DNA from: Caulobacteraceae bacterium
GTDB taxonomy: Bacteria > Pseudomonadota > Alphaproteobacteria > Caulobacterales > Caulobacteraceae
Direction of reading: 5' to 3'
DNA length: 64,000 nucleotides
Assembly (NCBI GenBank): GCA_003164925.1
Contig: PLRV01000036.1
Location: 1 to 64,000 of the forward strand
Numbering within the stretch: position 1 is the stretch's first letter; each line of letters starts with the position of its first letter. The position numbers and the translations under genes are program-made. A model generated the notes under the pieces. That model worked only from the letters and a program-made list of their open reading frames with translations, did no database searches and had not been told where the DNA came from. Shown here one piece after another: positions 41,357-49,980 of the stretch.

Positions 41357-43615
41357 ATGAACATCCAAAGCCTGGATAGAAGGCGCGACCCGGTGGAGCA
41401 GCCCCAGGGCGGAGATCTCGATCTCCTCCAGCTGATCTCCACCTTTCGTCGGCGGTTGCGGCTGTATGCGGCTGTTGTCGCCGCGGTTGTCGTTGGCGCG
41501 GTGGTGTTCAGCTACGAACAGACTCCTCGCTATACGGCCACGTCCTACGTGATGATCGATACGCGCAAGCATGACGTGTCCAGCGTCAATGCCGTGCTGT
41601 CGGGACTGCCGCCCGACTCCAGCGCGGTCGACACCGAGGTGGAGGTCCTGAAGTCGCGCTCCCTGGCGACCCGCGTCGCCCAAGCGCTCAAACTGGACCA
41701 GGATCCCGAGTTCAATCCCAGGCTCGCCAAGCGGCCTCTGATTGGCGAAATTCTGGGCGCGCCGAGTTCCGCGATTCACGCCCTGTTCAAGGCCACGGTT
41801 CCGCAGCAGCAGTCTCTGATCGCCAATACCGCCGCCGTCGATCTCGAGAACCGGCGCGTCCTGGACAGCGTGGTGGATTCGCTGTTGAGGCGGCTGACGA
41901 TTCGTCGATCGGGCCTCACCTATGTGATCGGCATCAACTTCGAGTCCGAAAATCCGACCAAGGCGGCGCTGATCGCTAACACCTTCGCCGACGACTACCT
42001 GCTGCAGCAGCTCGAAGCCAAGTTCGACGCGACCAAGCAAGCCAGCGTCTGGCTGCAGGAGCGGCTTGGCGATCTGCGCAACCAGGTCGAAACGGCGGAG
42101 GAGGCGGTCGCCCAGTATCGCGCCGCTAACGGGCTGATGAGCGCCGTGGGTTCGAACCTGACCGAACAGGAAGTGTCGAACCTGAACCAGCAACTCGCCG
42201 TTGCTCAGGCCGACGCCGCCGAGCAAGAGGCCAAGGTTCGCACCGCCAAGCAGCAGATGGCGAATGGCTCCAACGGCGAAGACGTCGCCGCGGCGCTCGA
42301 TTCCGAGGTGGTGAAGGGCCTCCGCGCCCAGCGCGCCGATATCAGCGGCAAGCTGGCGGATCTGCAAACCAAGTACGGATCGCGCCACCCCGAGGTGCAG
42401 CGCATCCAACGCCAACTGGCCGATATCGACAACCAGATTCAGCTCGAGATCAACCGCAACGTTTCCAACCTGGACGCCCAGGCCCAGGTCGCCCGCCAGC
42501 GCATGGCGTCGATCCAGGGCAGCCTCGCCCAGGCCCGCGGCACGCTCGCGGGCAACAACGTGGCTACGGTCAAACTCAACGAGCTTGAGCGCAACGCCGA
42601 ATCCGTACGCACCCTCTATGAGAGCTTCCTCGGCCGGTTCAAGGAAACCACGAGCGAGCAGGGCATGGAGGAATCCGACGCCCAGGTCGTATCCCGCGCC
42701 AAGATCCCGACGTCGCCGAGCTATCCCAAGAAAGGCATGAATGCCGTCCTGGGTCTGCTGTTCGGCATGCTGGTCGGAACCGGCGTGATCTTCCTGGCGG
42801 AGGCTCTGGACAATGGCATTGCCACGTCCGAGGACGTCGAGCGGTTCTTCAACGTCGCCAGCCTCGGTTCTGTGCCGCTACTGTCATCGACTGGAACGAC
42901 GCGCGAGACGGGCCTGTCGCCGGCGGAATCCATCATTGAAAAGCCCCTGTCGGCGTTCGCGGAAGCCTTCCGTAACTTGCGGACATCGATCATCTATTCC
43001 CGCGTCGACAAGCCGATCCGCATTATCGCGATCACCTCCGCCCTACCGGGGGAAGGGAAGACCACCACTGCGTTCTGTCTGGGCCGCACCATGGCCATGT
43101 CGGGCAGCCGCACCGTGGTGGTGGACTGCGACGTTCGTCGCCGAAATATCAACCGCCTCCTGGGCGAAGAGCCGACAGTGGGTCTGATGGAAGTCCTAAC
43201 CGGGGCCGCCACCTTGGACGAGGCCCTCGTCGCCGATCGCGCGTCCGGCGCCTGGTTCCTGCCTCTGGCCCGCAGCGCCTTCACGCCGAAGGATCTGTTC
43301 GGTGGGGCCGCCATGAACAATCTGCTGATCGAGTTGCAGAAGCGCTTCGAGTTCGTCATTCTGGATACCGCGCCGGTCATTCCCGTGGCCGATACCCGCT
43401 CCTTGGCCCCTAAGGCGGACGTGGTCGTGGTGCTCGCCCGGTGGCGCAGTACGCCGCGCAAGGCGGTGCAGGCGGCCTTCGACATGTTGAACTCGGTCGG
43501 AGCCGACATCGCCGGCATCGCCATGACCCAGGTGGATATGCGTCAACAGGCCAAGTACGGCTACGGCGACGCGGGCTATTATTATCGCGCTTACCGCAAG
43601 TACTATGCACAATGA
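41357..43615 (+). CDS. Polysaccharide co-polymerase / bacterial tyrosine kinase (Wzc-like)
   Basis: A 752-residue chain-length regulator fused to a BY-kinase. Domains: Wzz region with TM1 (about 36-54), a long periplasmic coiled coil (about 220-400), a GNVR-like region, and TM2 (461-481). The cytoplasmic kinase has Walker A SALPGEGKTT (561-570), Walker A' VVDCDVRR (588-595) and Walker B FVILDTAPV. The C-terminal YGYGDAGYYYRAYRKYYAQ is the tyrosine cluster that is autophosphorylated in this family. It pairs with the OPX protein and the Wzy-like polymerase to control polymer length and export. ATG 41357 is preferred over TTG 41348. Its stop overlaps the next start (ATGA). Confidence 0.93.
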   Translation: MNIQSLDRRRDPVEQPQGGDLDLLQLISTFRRRLRLYAAVVAAVVVGAVVFSYEQTPRYTATSYVMIDTRKHDVSSVNAVLSGLPPDSSAVDTEVEVLKSRSLATRVAQALKLDQDPEFNPRLAKRPLIGEILGAPSSAIHALFKATVPQQQSLIANTAAVDLENRRVLDSVVDSLLRRLTIRRSGLTYVIGINFESENPTKAALIANTFADDYLLQQLEAKFDATKQASVWLQERLGDLRNQVETAEEAVAQYRAANGLMSAVGSNLTEQEVSNLNQQLAVAQADAAEQEAKVRTAKQQMANGSNGEDVAAALDSEVVKGLRAQRADISGKLADLQTKYGSRHPEVQRIQRQLADIDNQIQLEINRNVSNLDAQAQVARQRMASIQGSLAQARGTLAGNNVATVKLNELERNAESVRTLYESFLGRFKETTSEQGMEESDAQVVSRAKIPTSPSYPKKGMNAVLGLLFGMLVGTGVIFLAEALDNGIATSEDVERFFNVASLGSVPLLSSTGTTRETGLSPAESIIEKPLSAFAEAFRNLRTSIIYSRVDKPIRIIAITSALPGEGKTTTAFCLGRTMAMSGSRTVVVDCDVRRRNINRLLGEEPTVGLMEVLTGAATLDEALVADRASGAWFLPLARSAFTPKDLFGGAAMNNLLIELQKRFEFVILDTAPVIPVADTRSLAPKADVVVVLARWRSTPRKAVQAAFDMLNSVGADIAGIAMTQVDMRQQAKYGYGDAGYYYRAYRKYYAQ

Positions 43616-45066
43616 GGCTGGAGCCTGAGGGCTCCGCCCTGAAGTCAGAATCACGCTCTACATATTTAAATCCTGAGCACGAGCCGGCGTTTCGGCGATC
43701 CCACCCAGACCAATCATGGTCCAGGCTCAGCCGGTTAATGCCCTCCGCGGACGATGCGGCAGTCTTCAGCTTTGTCATTCTGCTCTACGTCGAGCACTTG
43801 ATCTTCGGGGCGAACAGGGGCGACCTTTCCCTGTTTTTCGCCATTCTGCACCTGCTCATTCTGCTTGCCGCCCTGGCGACGCGGGCCAGCCGTCGGGCCC
43901 TGGACGCCGCGCCGCTGGTTGTTCCCGGAGGGCTCTTTGCTCTTGTTCTGGCCGGCGCCTTCTTCACCCTGCTGCCGCTGGGCGGGCGGATCGGCCACCC
44001 CCTATGGAGCTATGTATCCGCGTCCGGCGGCAGCGTGTCCCTGGATCCGGCGGCTACGCGGGTTGAGATCGTCAAGCTGTTGGGGCTCGCGGCGGTGTTC
44101 GCCGTGGGCATCGTCTTCGGGGCCAAGCGCGAACGGGCCGAGGCCATGATCCGGGCTTTGTCCTATGTCGGCGGAGCGTTCGCCGTCTGGGCTTTCCTCA
44201 GTTGGTCAAACGATCCCGACACCATATTCGGCACAGCTCGCTTCTACGGCAGCGGTCGGCTGGCGGCCGCCTTCCTGAGCGCAAACAGCGCAGCCACCTT
44301 GTTCGCCTGCCAGAGCGTGCTGCAATTGTGCCTGGCGATCCGCGCCGTCCAGCGCGCGCCCAAACCGTTCTTTTCAAAGCGGGCCTGGATGGAAATGAAG
44401 GGCCTGCCCGCGGCGTTGATTTTGCTGTTCATTAACGTCAGTTGCCTGCTCCTTACCCAGTCACGCGCCGGGGTGACGGCCGCCTTCGCCGCCATGGCCC
44501 TGGCCATCGCCCTGTTCGCCCTGGTGCGCACCGATCGCCGCAGCGCCGTGGGCGGTGTCATGGGCGTGGGTGGATTGCTGCTCTGCGCCGCCGCAGGCCT
44601 TGTATTGTTGAAAGGCCAATCCCTTCTGGGCCGCATGTCCGACAATCCCCTGATGGACGGGCGGCTGGCCTATTTCGGAGCCTATTGGCGCACGGTGCAA
44701 GCCTCGCCCTGGTGGGGTTATGGCCTCGGGGCGTTCGCTTCGGTCAAATATCAGAGCATCACTGCGCCTACGGCGGTCCTGATGGGCGCCCTAGGCGCCG
44801 CTCACAATGTCTATCTGCAATGGCTTCTGCAAACCGGCGTCATCGGCTTTGTCCCGATGATGGGCTGTCTGGCCGTCATCCTCGCCACGATCCTGAACGG
44901 TTTTCGGCGCCGATCCCGGCAACAGGTGGTGATGATCGTCGCCCTCGCCGTCACGGTCGTTTTTGCCTTCCACGGCATGACCGACTACGCCTTGGAGGAG
45001 CCGTCTCTAGCGGTCTCCTTCGCGGCGTTGCTGGGCTTGGCCTATGGCGTCGCCACCCGGACCTAG
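43612..45066 (+). CDS. O-antigen ligase/polymerase-like membrane protein (Wzy-like)
   Basis: A protein of up to 484 residues with about 10-12 hydrophobic helices and a large periplasmic-type loop. The Wzy_C/O-antigen ligase hallmark appears in LLLTQSRAGVTAAF, and PWWGYGLGAF with HNVYLQWLLQTGVIGF is the conserved ligase/polymerase motif containing the functional His. It probably polymerises lipid-linked repeat units at the periplasmic face under control of the Wzc-like protein. The ATGA overlap at 43612 supports coupling; ATG 43738 (before PSADDAAVF) is an alternative start that drops an unconserved polar leader. Confidence 0.88.
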   Translation: MRLEPEGSALKSESRSTYLNPEHEPAFRRSHPDQSWSRLSRLMPSADDAAVFSFVILLYVEHLIFGANRGDLSLFFAILHLLILLAALATRASRRALDAAPLVVPGGLFALVLAGAFFTLLPLGGRIGHPLWSYVSASGGSVSLDPAATRVEIVKLLGLAAVFAVGIVFGAKRERAEAMIRALSYVGGAFAVWAFLSWSNDPDTIFGTARFYGSGRLAAAFLSANSAATLFACQSVLQLCLAIRAVQRAPKPFFSKRAWMEMKGLPAALILLFINVSCLLLTQSRAGVTAAFAAMALAIALFALVRTDRRSAVGGVMGVGGLLLCAAAGLVLLKGQSLLGRMSDNPLMDGRLAYFGAYWRTVQASPWWGYGLGAFASVKYQSITAPTAVLMGALGAAHNVYLQWLLQTGVIGFVPMMGCLAVILATILNGFRRRSRQQVVMIVALAVTVVFAFHGMTDYALEEPSLAVSFAALLGLAYGVATRT

Positions 45067-45136
45067 TTTGGCTCAGAAATTCGCCTGCGGCTTGTGGAGA
45101 GCACGGAGCGAATTTCTGAATCTCAAGCCGCACTAG
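45065..45136. repeat. Family B intergenic palindrome, copy 1
   Basis: CAGAAATTCGC (45074-45084) pairs with GCGAATTTCTG (45108-45118), and the unit ends in CGCACTAG, matching the CACTAG end of the other family B copies. It directly follows the Wzy-like stop codon and may act as a terminator. Confidence 0.6.
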
Positions 45137-45148
45137 AAATGTACGATT

Positions 45149-45225
45149 CTAGTGTGCTTTTTGGATCTGAAGGTCGCTCCTCGGTCTACCCAAAGTGCGG
45201 GCGAACTTCAGATCCAGCACACTAG
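45149..45225. repeat. Family B intergenic palindrome, copy 2
   Basis: CTAGTGTGCT (45149-45158) pairs with AGCACACTAG (45216-45225), and GGATCTGAAG/CTTCAGATCC extends the stem. It resembles the element at 48972-49044 in its ends and in the GATCTGAAGTTCGCTCC core. It lies 20 bp from the sugar transferase stop codon. Confidence 0.75.
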
Positions 45226-45245
45226 GCCAATCACGCCCGCGCCGC

Positions 45246-45923
45246 TCAGTAGGATCCGCGACTGAAAATCACCGCGGGAACGGTCGCGATCAGTATTTTG
45301 ATGTCGAGCAAAGGGCCGCGGTTTTGGGCGTAGATTACATCCATGGCAACCCGTGAGCGGTAAGACGCGTCGTTTCTTCCGCTTACCTGCCAAAGACCCG
45401 TCAGGCCCGGCCGAACTGAGCAATAGTGACAGAACCTGCGCCCATAGCGCCAAACCTCCGCCTGGATGATCGGGCGCGGACCCACGAGGGTCATGTCGCC
45501 TATCAATACATTGAAAAGCTGAGGTAATTCGTCGAGGCTCAACTTGCGGAGCACCCCGCCGATCGAGGTTATCCGCGGATCAACCCTTAGCTTGTGGTCG
45601 CGCTCCCATTCGGCCCGAGCGCTGGGCGAACTGTCCAATAGCGCCATGAGCCGCGCCTCGGCGTCGACACACATCGAACGGAATTTGAAGCAGCGGAACA
45701 CCTTTCCGCCAAAGCCCAGACGGGATTGGGAAAACAGGATCGGCCCGCCGTCCTCAAGATAGACGAGAAGAGCCGTCGCCGCGATCACCGGAGCCAGGAA
45801 GACGATCATCAGGGCGCTGAGGCCAATGTCGAACAGTCTGCCCCGCCAGGACTTGCCCAGCCGAAGGGTCCTCGGGCTCAACACCCGTGATCGCGGCCTA
45901 TGGAATAATTGTACTTGCAGCAT
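45246..45923 (-). CDS. Initiating sugar-phosphate transferase (WcaJ/ExoY-type)
   Basis: A protein of about 225 residues transferring a hexose-1-phosphate to undecaprenyl phosphate. A single hydrophobic segment (GLSALMIVFLAPVIAATALLV) precedes the catalytic domain: GPILFSQSRLGFGGKVFRCFKFRSM, then DPRITSIGGVLRKLSLDELPQ, LVGPRPI and RPGLTGLWQVSGRN, all diagnostic of the bacterial sugar transferase family. It lacks the extra N-terminal helices of long WbaP/WcaJ members. ATG 45923 with GGAAAC upstream is preferred over TTG 45971. It presumably starts the repeat unit polymerised by the Wzy-like protein next door. Confidence 0.92.
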   Translation of the reverse strand: MLQVQLFHRPRSRVLSPRTLRLGKSWRGRLFDIGLSALMIVFLAPVIAATALLVYLEDGGPILFSQSRLGFGGKVFRCFKFRSMCVDAEARLMALLDSSPSARAEWERDHKLRVDPRITSIGGVLRKLSLDELPQLFNVLIGDMTLVGPRPIIQAEVWRYGRRFCHYCSVRPGLTGLWQVSGRNDASYRSRVAMDVIYAQNRGPLLDIKILIATVPAVIFSRGSY

Positions 45924-46283
45924 CAGTTTCCAAGCCCGTTGCTCGGCACAATCAAAGGACACCTTCGCCAAAAGGGTGTCTATCCGATTCAGGCGTTGGC
46001 CGATTTCTTGTCATCCAAACGTGAGGGATCGGCCTTATTACAGAGCTATTGCCGGAATTTGCGGCGCCAAGCTCGGCATCGTTTGTACAAGCAAAGACAT
46101 GGCCGTCCGCCAGCCGTTCGGAAAATGGAGGATTGAGGCCACGCCAGCCGTGGGCGATGGGCGTCAAAGCTGGCGCCGGACGATGTCTCGCCCGGTCTAA
46201 AAACCGCTCTAACCTTGTGATTTAAAGTCAGATTCAGCGGCCAGCCCAGCACAAGCCGTTGCGCTCTAGGCTTGGCGCTGGGT
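45924..46283. other. Intergenic region without a supported gene
   Basis: About 360 bp. Short open frames on both strands show no conserved features or ribosome-binding sites. Part of 46205-46275 (AGTCAGATTCAGCGG and nearby) faintly recalls family A repeats but is too diverged to call. The promoter of the sugar transferase gene should lie here. Confidence 0.5.
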
Positions 46284-46670
46284 CTACGGCGAGCGGGGGA
46301 ACGCCTGTCGAAACCCGGTGACGATCAGGGGGGCCGCGACGGCCAGAATGCCGCCCAGATCCGCCACCCAATGGTCGAAATTGCCTTTGCGCGGGCCGGG
46401 CAACAGCCAACGTACAGCTTCCAACAGAGTCGCGAGCAAGGCGGTGTCGCGCAGCACGCGCAGCACAGGCGCGCGGTATCGCGCCGCGCAAAACGCCAAA
46501 GCGACCAGGTAAAAGGCGGCGAAGTGCTCCAGATTGTTCGAATAGAGGAGACGCGGCAACCACGCGGAGGGCCCAAGAGACGCCAAGGTCACGGCGGCGA
46601 TGAACGTCACGCAGATCGCCCTTACGGCGATTGCCTGGGGATGGTTGTGGGGAAGCTTGGGTCCGTCCAT
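46284..46670 (-). CDS. VanZ-like membrane protein
   Basis: A 128-residue protein with four hydrophobic segments. The VanZ-like features are NNLEHFAAFYLVALAFCAAR (conserved His in a helix start), EAVRWLLPGPRKGNFDHWVADLGGILA with the FDHWVADLGG element, and a short cytoplasmic C terminus. VanZ-like proteins are small membrane proteins of unclear function, often found near exopolysaccharide genes. It is on the same strand as the sugar transferase but separated by 360 bp, and its biological role here is unknown. Confidence 0.85.
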   Translation of the reverse strand: MDGPKLPHNHPQAIAVRAICVTFIAAVTLASLGPSAWLPRLLYSNNLEHFAAFYLVALAFCAARYRAPVLRVLRDTALLATLLEAVRWLLPGPRKGNFDHWVADLGGILAVAAPLIVTGFRQAFPRSP

Positions 46671-46789
46671 TCACCCTCCCGCGCGCCGAGTCATCGATCG
46701 CAAGCCAGACCCCGAATCCGGCCGCAAAACAAGACGATCCGTCGAGGCCTCCAACGCGTCGGGTGGCCGGAAGGTCCGGCCAGGGCGGC

Positions 46790-47347
46790 CTATTTGGGCG
46801 CCCGTTTGGCCAGGATGCGTTGCAGGGTGCGTCGATGCATATTCAATCGACGGGCCGTCTCGGACACATTGTGCCCGCACAGTTCATACACCCGTTGGAT
46901 ATGCTCCCATCGCACCCTGTCCGCCGACATGGGATTCTCAGGCGGGGCCGGTATATCGTCTCCGCGGGCCAGAAGGGCCCGCACCACGTCGTCGGCGTCC
47001 GCGGGTTTGGGCAGGTAATTGACCGCACCGGCCTTCACCGCCGCCACTGCGCTGGCTATGTTCCCATAGCCCGTCAGCATGATGACGCGCGCGTCCGGCC
47101 GAGCGGCGTGGATGGCTTCCACAACCGCCAGGCCGTTTCCATCCTCCAGCCGCATGTCCACCACGGCGAAGGCCGGCGCGCCGGCCCTGACGGCGGCCAT
47201 CGCCTCGTGCAAGCTGCCGGCCAGCGTGACCTGAAACCCCCGGCCTTCGAGCGCCCGTCCCAGGCGCGTTCGCAGGGGCGCATCGTCGTCCAGTAAAAGC
47301 AGGGTCTTGTCCGTGAGGTCCGCGACTGCGGCGGCCAGTTCGGTCAT
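46790..47347 (-). CDS. regA: Redox response regulator RegA/ActR/PrrA
   Basis: A 185-residue response regulator. The receiver domain has LLLLDDDAPLRTRL, the phospho-acceptor D64 in AVVDMRLEDGNG, LTGYGNIASAVAAVKAGAVNYLPKP and a proline linker. A Fis-type helix-turn-helix ends it: ERVRWEHIQR-like entry, then VYELCGHNVSETARRLNMHR and RTLQRILAKR, nearly invariant in RegA orthologues. It controls respiration, cytochrome and carbon genes in response to redox state signalled by RegB. ATG 47347 matches family length; a TTG 47413 start would add 22 residues. It lies downstream of regB on the same strand with a 250-bp gap carrying a repeat. Confidence 0.95.
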   Translation of the reverse strand: MTELAAAVADLTDKTLLLLDDDAPLRTRLGRALEGRGFQVTLAGSLHEAMAAVRAGAPAFAVVDMRLEDGNGLAVVEAIHAARPDARVIMLTGYGNIASAVAAVKAGAVNYLPKPADADDVVRALLARGDDIPAPPENPMSADRVRWEHIQRVYELCGHNVSETARRLNMHRRTLQRILAKRAPK

Positions 47348-47477
47348 GTGATTAATTCGCTGTGCAACTCGAACGCGCGCCCCATCATGATCCGCACCCG
47401 ATGGATTACTCAAGGCCGCGTTTCGTCAAAGTCCAATAAAGCGCCCGCGAAGCCGTCTCGCGGCCGTCCGACCGGTT

Positions 47478-47596
47478 CTGGAGCAGGATCGTTTCAGGCT
47501 GAATCAGCCTGAACCGTGAATCCCATTCTAAATCAAAAATGTAGAGCCTGATTCACGCCCCGAACCGTTCAGGTTCGAGGCGATCGGGCTTTAGGC
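47478..47596 (+). repeat. Family A intergenic repeat, diverged copy 3
   Basis: Between regB and regA. It contains TCAGGCTGAATCAGCCTGA, a perfect-ended palindrome with a central GAATC site, and GAGCCTGATTCACG aligning to the other family A copies. The order of blocks matches the copy at 49777 although the sequence has drifted. Confidence 0.55.
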
Positions 47597-47597
47597 C

Positions 47598-48938
47598 CTA
47601 ATAGGCTGGCGGCGCCTCTATGTCGTCGCGCGCCCAGCGGACCGTCACCACAGCGCCTCCGGACCGATGGTTGCGGAACTCCACATGCGCGCCGGTCCGC
47701 TCCAGCAGCGTCTTGGCGATGAAGAAGCCCAGGCCCATGCCCAAGCGGCCGGTGGGTGAGCCTTCTCCGCCCGGGCGGCTGGTGACATAGGGCTCGCCGA
47801 GCTTGGCGAAGATGTCCGGCGAGAACCCCGGGCCGTCGTCGCGCACCTCGATCACCACACTGTCGTCATCGTAACGTCCGATCAGGCGCACCTCCGAGCG
47901 GGCGAAATCGACTGCGTTGTCGATGAAGGACGTCAGGGCGCGCGACAGCTCGGGCCGCCGGACCAGTTCGATCGGCTCGGCGCCCGGCGGCCCGACCACG
48001 CTCCATTCCACATGCACCCGCTCGCCGTCGATATGCGGCTCCAGCGCCTGCTCCAACAGTTGCGCCAAGCTTACCCGGGCGTGGACCGCGTCGCCGGTCT
48101 CGGGCGCCGCGGCCAGGCGGTGCAGGATGTCCCGGCAGCGTCTGGCCTGGGACGAGACCAATTCAGCGTCCTCCCGCAGCGGGCCTTCGGGACTGGCCAG
48201 CGCCATCTCCTTGGCCACCACCGCGATGGTCGCCAACGGCGTGCCCAGTTCATGGGCCGCCGCCGCCGCCAGGGCGCCCAGCGCCGAGATGCGTTGCTCG
48301 CGATGCAGCACCGTCTCGGCCTCATGCAGCGCCAGCTCCATGCGCGCCGCGTCCGCCGCGGAACCCCAGGCGTAGGCCGACGTCAGGATGACCCCCACGG
48401 CGATGGCCGCCGCCTCTCCAATCCGGTACAGCCGCGGTGTTTCCATTATCTGGCCCGCCAGCCAGGGCAGGGGCTCGCGGAATACGCTCAGGGTTAGGGC
48501 CACGCCGATGGCGAGGGCCGCCAGCATCACCGTGAAGCGACCCTGTAAGGTCACCGCCGCCAGGATGACGGGCCCGATCAGCAGGACCGCGAAGGGGTTG
48601 TCGATCCCGCCCGTCAGATAGAGCATCCCGCCCAATTGGGCGATGTCGAAGGTGAGCTGCAGCACCGCCTCCCATTGGCTCGACACCCTTTGCGGCGGCA
48701 CGCACAGAACTAGGGCCAGGTTCGCCACGGTGGACAGGCCGATCAGGCCCAGGCACCCCAGGAGGGGAAAATCAAAGCCCAGGCCGAAGCGCACGATGAC
48801 CAGGGCGGCGAGCTGGCCGCCGATAGCCAGCCAGCGCAGCAGGATCAGGGTGCGCGGCCTCAGACGCTCGCGCGGCTGCACATCTTGCCGTAACGGGGCG
48901 AGAGCCTTATCCAAGCGGACCATGTCCTCGAGCGGCAT
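47598..48938 (-). CDS. regB: Redox sensor histidine kinase RegB/ActS/PrrB
   Basis: A 446-residue membrane kinase with six predicted N-terminal helices. It has the conserved GGIDNPF loop (110-116) implicated in quinone sensing, the H-box LGALAAAAAHELGTPLATI with phospho-His H229, the redox-active Cys in ARRCRDIL (C268), and the ATPase domain (FIDNAVDFA, DDGPGFSP, GLGFFIAKTLLE). These are the defining RegB features. It phosphorylates RegA under reducing conditions and is inhibited by oxidised quinone or Cys oxidation in studied species. The senC gene is divergent, the usual neighbourhood. Confidence 0.95.
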   Translation of the reverse strand: MPLEDMVRLDKALAPLRQDVQPRERLRPRTLILLRWLAIGGQLAALVIVRFGLGFDFPLLGCLGLIGLSTVANLALVLCVPPQRVSSQWEAVLQLTFDIAQLGGMLYLTGGIDNPFAVLLIGPVILAAVTLQGRFTVMLAALAIGVALTLSVFREPLPWLAGQIMETPRLYRIGEAAAIAVGVILTSAYAWGSAADAARMELALHEAETVLHREQRISALGALAAAAAHELGTPLATIAVVAKEMALASPEGPLREDAELVSSQARRCRDILHRLAAAPETGDAVHARVSLAQLLEQALEPHIDGERVHVEWSVVGPPGAEPIELVRRPELSRALTSFIDNAVDFARSEVRLIGRYDDDSVVIEVRDDGPGFSPDIFAKLGEPYVTSRPGGEGSPTGRLGMGLGFFIAKTLLERTGAHVEFRNHRSGGAVVTVRWARDDIEAPPAY

Positions 48939-48971
48939 CGATCAGAAATGAATCCCGACGGTTGTTGGAGT

Positions 48972-49044
48972 CTAGTGTGCTGGATCTGAAGTTCGCTCCG
49001 CGCTCCCCACAAGCCGGGGGCGAATTTCTCAATCGCCACACTAG
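48972..49044. repeat. Family B intergenic palindrome, copy 3
   Basis: CTAGTGTG (48972-48979) pairs with CACACTAG (49037-49044). The interior shares TGGATCTGAAGTTCGCTCC with copy 2 and GGGGGCGAATTTCT-type sequence with copy 1, so it links the two forms. It lies in the divergent regB-senC promoter region. Confidence 0.75.
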
Positions 49045-49171
49045 CCCGAACCGGCGCGACGGCTCAGCGCATCCTTGAATTTAAGATGAGATTGGCGGAT
49101 CGGAAGTTGCATAAGGCCGTCATTCGTTCGCGCCGCCCCGGCGGCGGCTCCCAAACCGAGGCTAAGCTCAC

Positions 49172-49777
49172 ATGAAGCCTGCGCGCACCCCTTTGTTGTT
49201 AGCCGCGGTATGCGTCGCGCTGCTGGCCGCCAGCGCCTGTGGCCCCATCGGACCGCCCGGCGGGCAGGGCGCGGCGTCGGGCCAGCCCCTGGTCGGGGGA
49301 CCCTTCCAGCTCGTGGACCAGAACAACCGGCCGGTCGACCAGCATTTGCTGGACGGCAAGTGGACGGCCGTTTTCTTCGGCTACACCTTCTGCCCGGATG
49401 TGTGTCCCACCACCTTGACCACCCTGGGCCAAGCTCAGTCGCTGCTGGGCGAGAAGGCCGGCCGGCTGCAGGTGGTGTTCATCTCGGTGGACCCCGGCCG
49501 CGACACGCCCAGCCAATTGAAGGCTTATCTGTCGAGCCCGGTGTTCCCCAAGGGGACCGTGGGCCTGACCGGCTCGCCCGCCCAGGTCGCCCAAGCCGCC
49601 AAGGCTTACAAGGTGTTCTATCAGCAGGAGGGCTCCGGCGACGGCTATTCGGTCGACCACACGGCGGCCATCTATTTGATGGACCCCCACGGAAAATTTA
49701 ATCGCGGGCTTGCCGAGAACCTTAAACCGGACGAGTTCGCGCACCAGATATCTGAGGCGATGGCCCAAGGCGCGTAG
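49172..49777 (+). CDS. senC: SCO1/SenC/PrrC-family copper chaperone lipoprotein
   Basis: A 201-residue protein. Its signal peptide ends in ALLAASACG (lipobox ASAC), so it is probably membrane-tethered in the periplasm. The thioredoxin-like domain has the copper-binding CxxxC in YTFCPDVCPTTL and the third ligand His in SVDHTAAIYLMDP. The family delivers copper to the CuA centre of cytochrome c oxidase and is linked to Reg signalling as PrrC/SenC. It is divergent from regB, matching the canonical alphaproteobacterial reg locus except that regA follows regB rather than senC. Confidence 0.93.
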   Translation: MKPARTPLLLAAVCVALLAASACGPIGPPGGQGAASGQPLVGGPFQLVDQNNRPVDQHLLDGKWTAVFFGYTFCPDVCPTTLTTLGQAQSLLGEKAGRLQVVFISVDPGRDTPSQLKAYLSSPVFPKGTVGLTGSPAQVAQAAKAYKVFYQQEGSGDGYSVDHTAAIYLMDPHGKFNRGLAENLKPDEFAHQISEAMAQGA

Positions 49778-49880
49778 AGCACGATGGTTTGGACACAATC
49801 GCCTGAGCACTAAATCGCGCCCTTGATTCAAGCAATGTGGAGTCTGATTCAGCCTTCAAGACGAAACCGTCAGGCTCCGG
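49777..49880 (+). repeat. Family A intergenic repeat, copy 4
   Basis: Starts AGAGCACGATGG immediately at the senC stop, continues through ATCGCCTGAGC and ends GGAGTCTGATTCAGCCTTCA then AGACGAAACCGTCAGGCTCC. It aligns over about 100 bp with the reverse complement of copy 1 at 19175-19280. It holds GANTC sites and lies between senC and phaZ. Confidence 0.7.
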
Positions 49881-49980
49881 CGCCCCCTGCCCCTCGCCCT
49901 CGGAACCTCGTTCACGTTTTTGTACTAACCTTGTTCAGCGTCGCGACCCTGCGGCGCGGGCGCGCGCGGACCGGACAACC

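Noticed and set aside
38443-45923. Assignment as the Caulobacter holdfast (hfs) locus
   Set aside because: The export machinery (OPX, Wzc-like, Wzy-like, sugar transferase) is similar, but the typical hfs deacetylase and other genes are absent and the BBP2 and Gly-rich genes do not fit; a generic Wzy-type exopolysaccharide is safer.
45909-46136. A 75-codon plus-strand frame in the gap before the VanZ-like gene
   Set aside because: No RBS, no conserved motif, and it overlaps the 5' end and promoter side of the sugar transferase gene.
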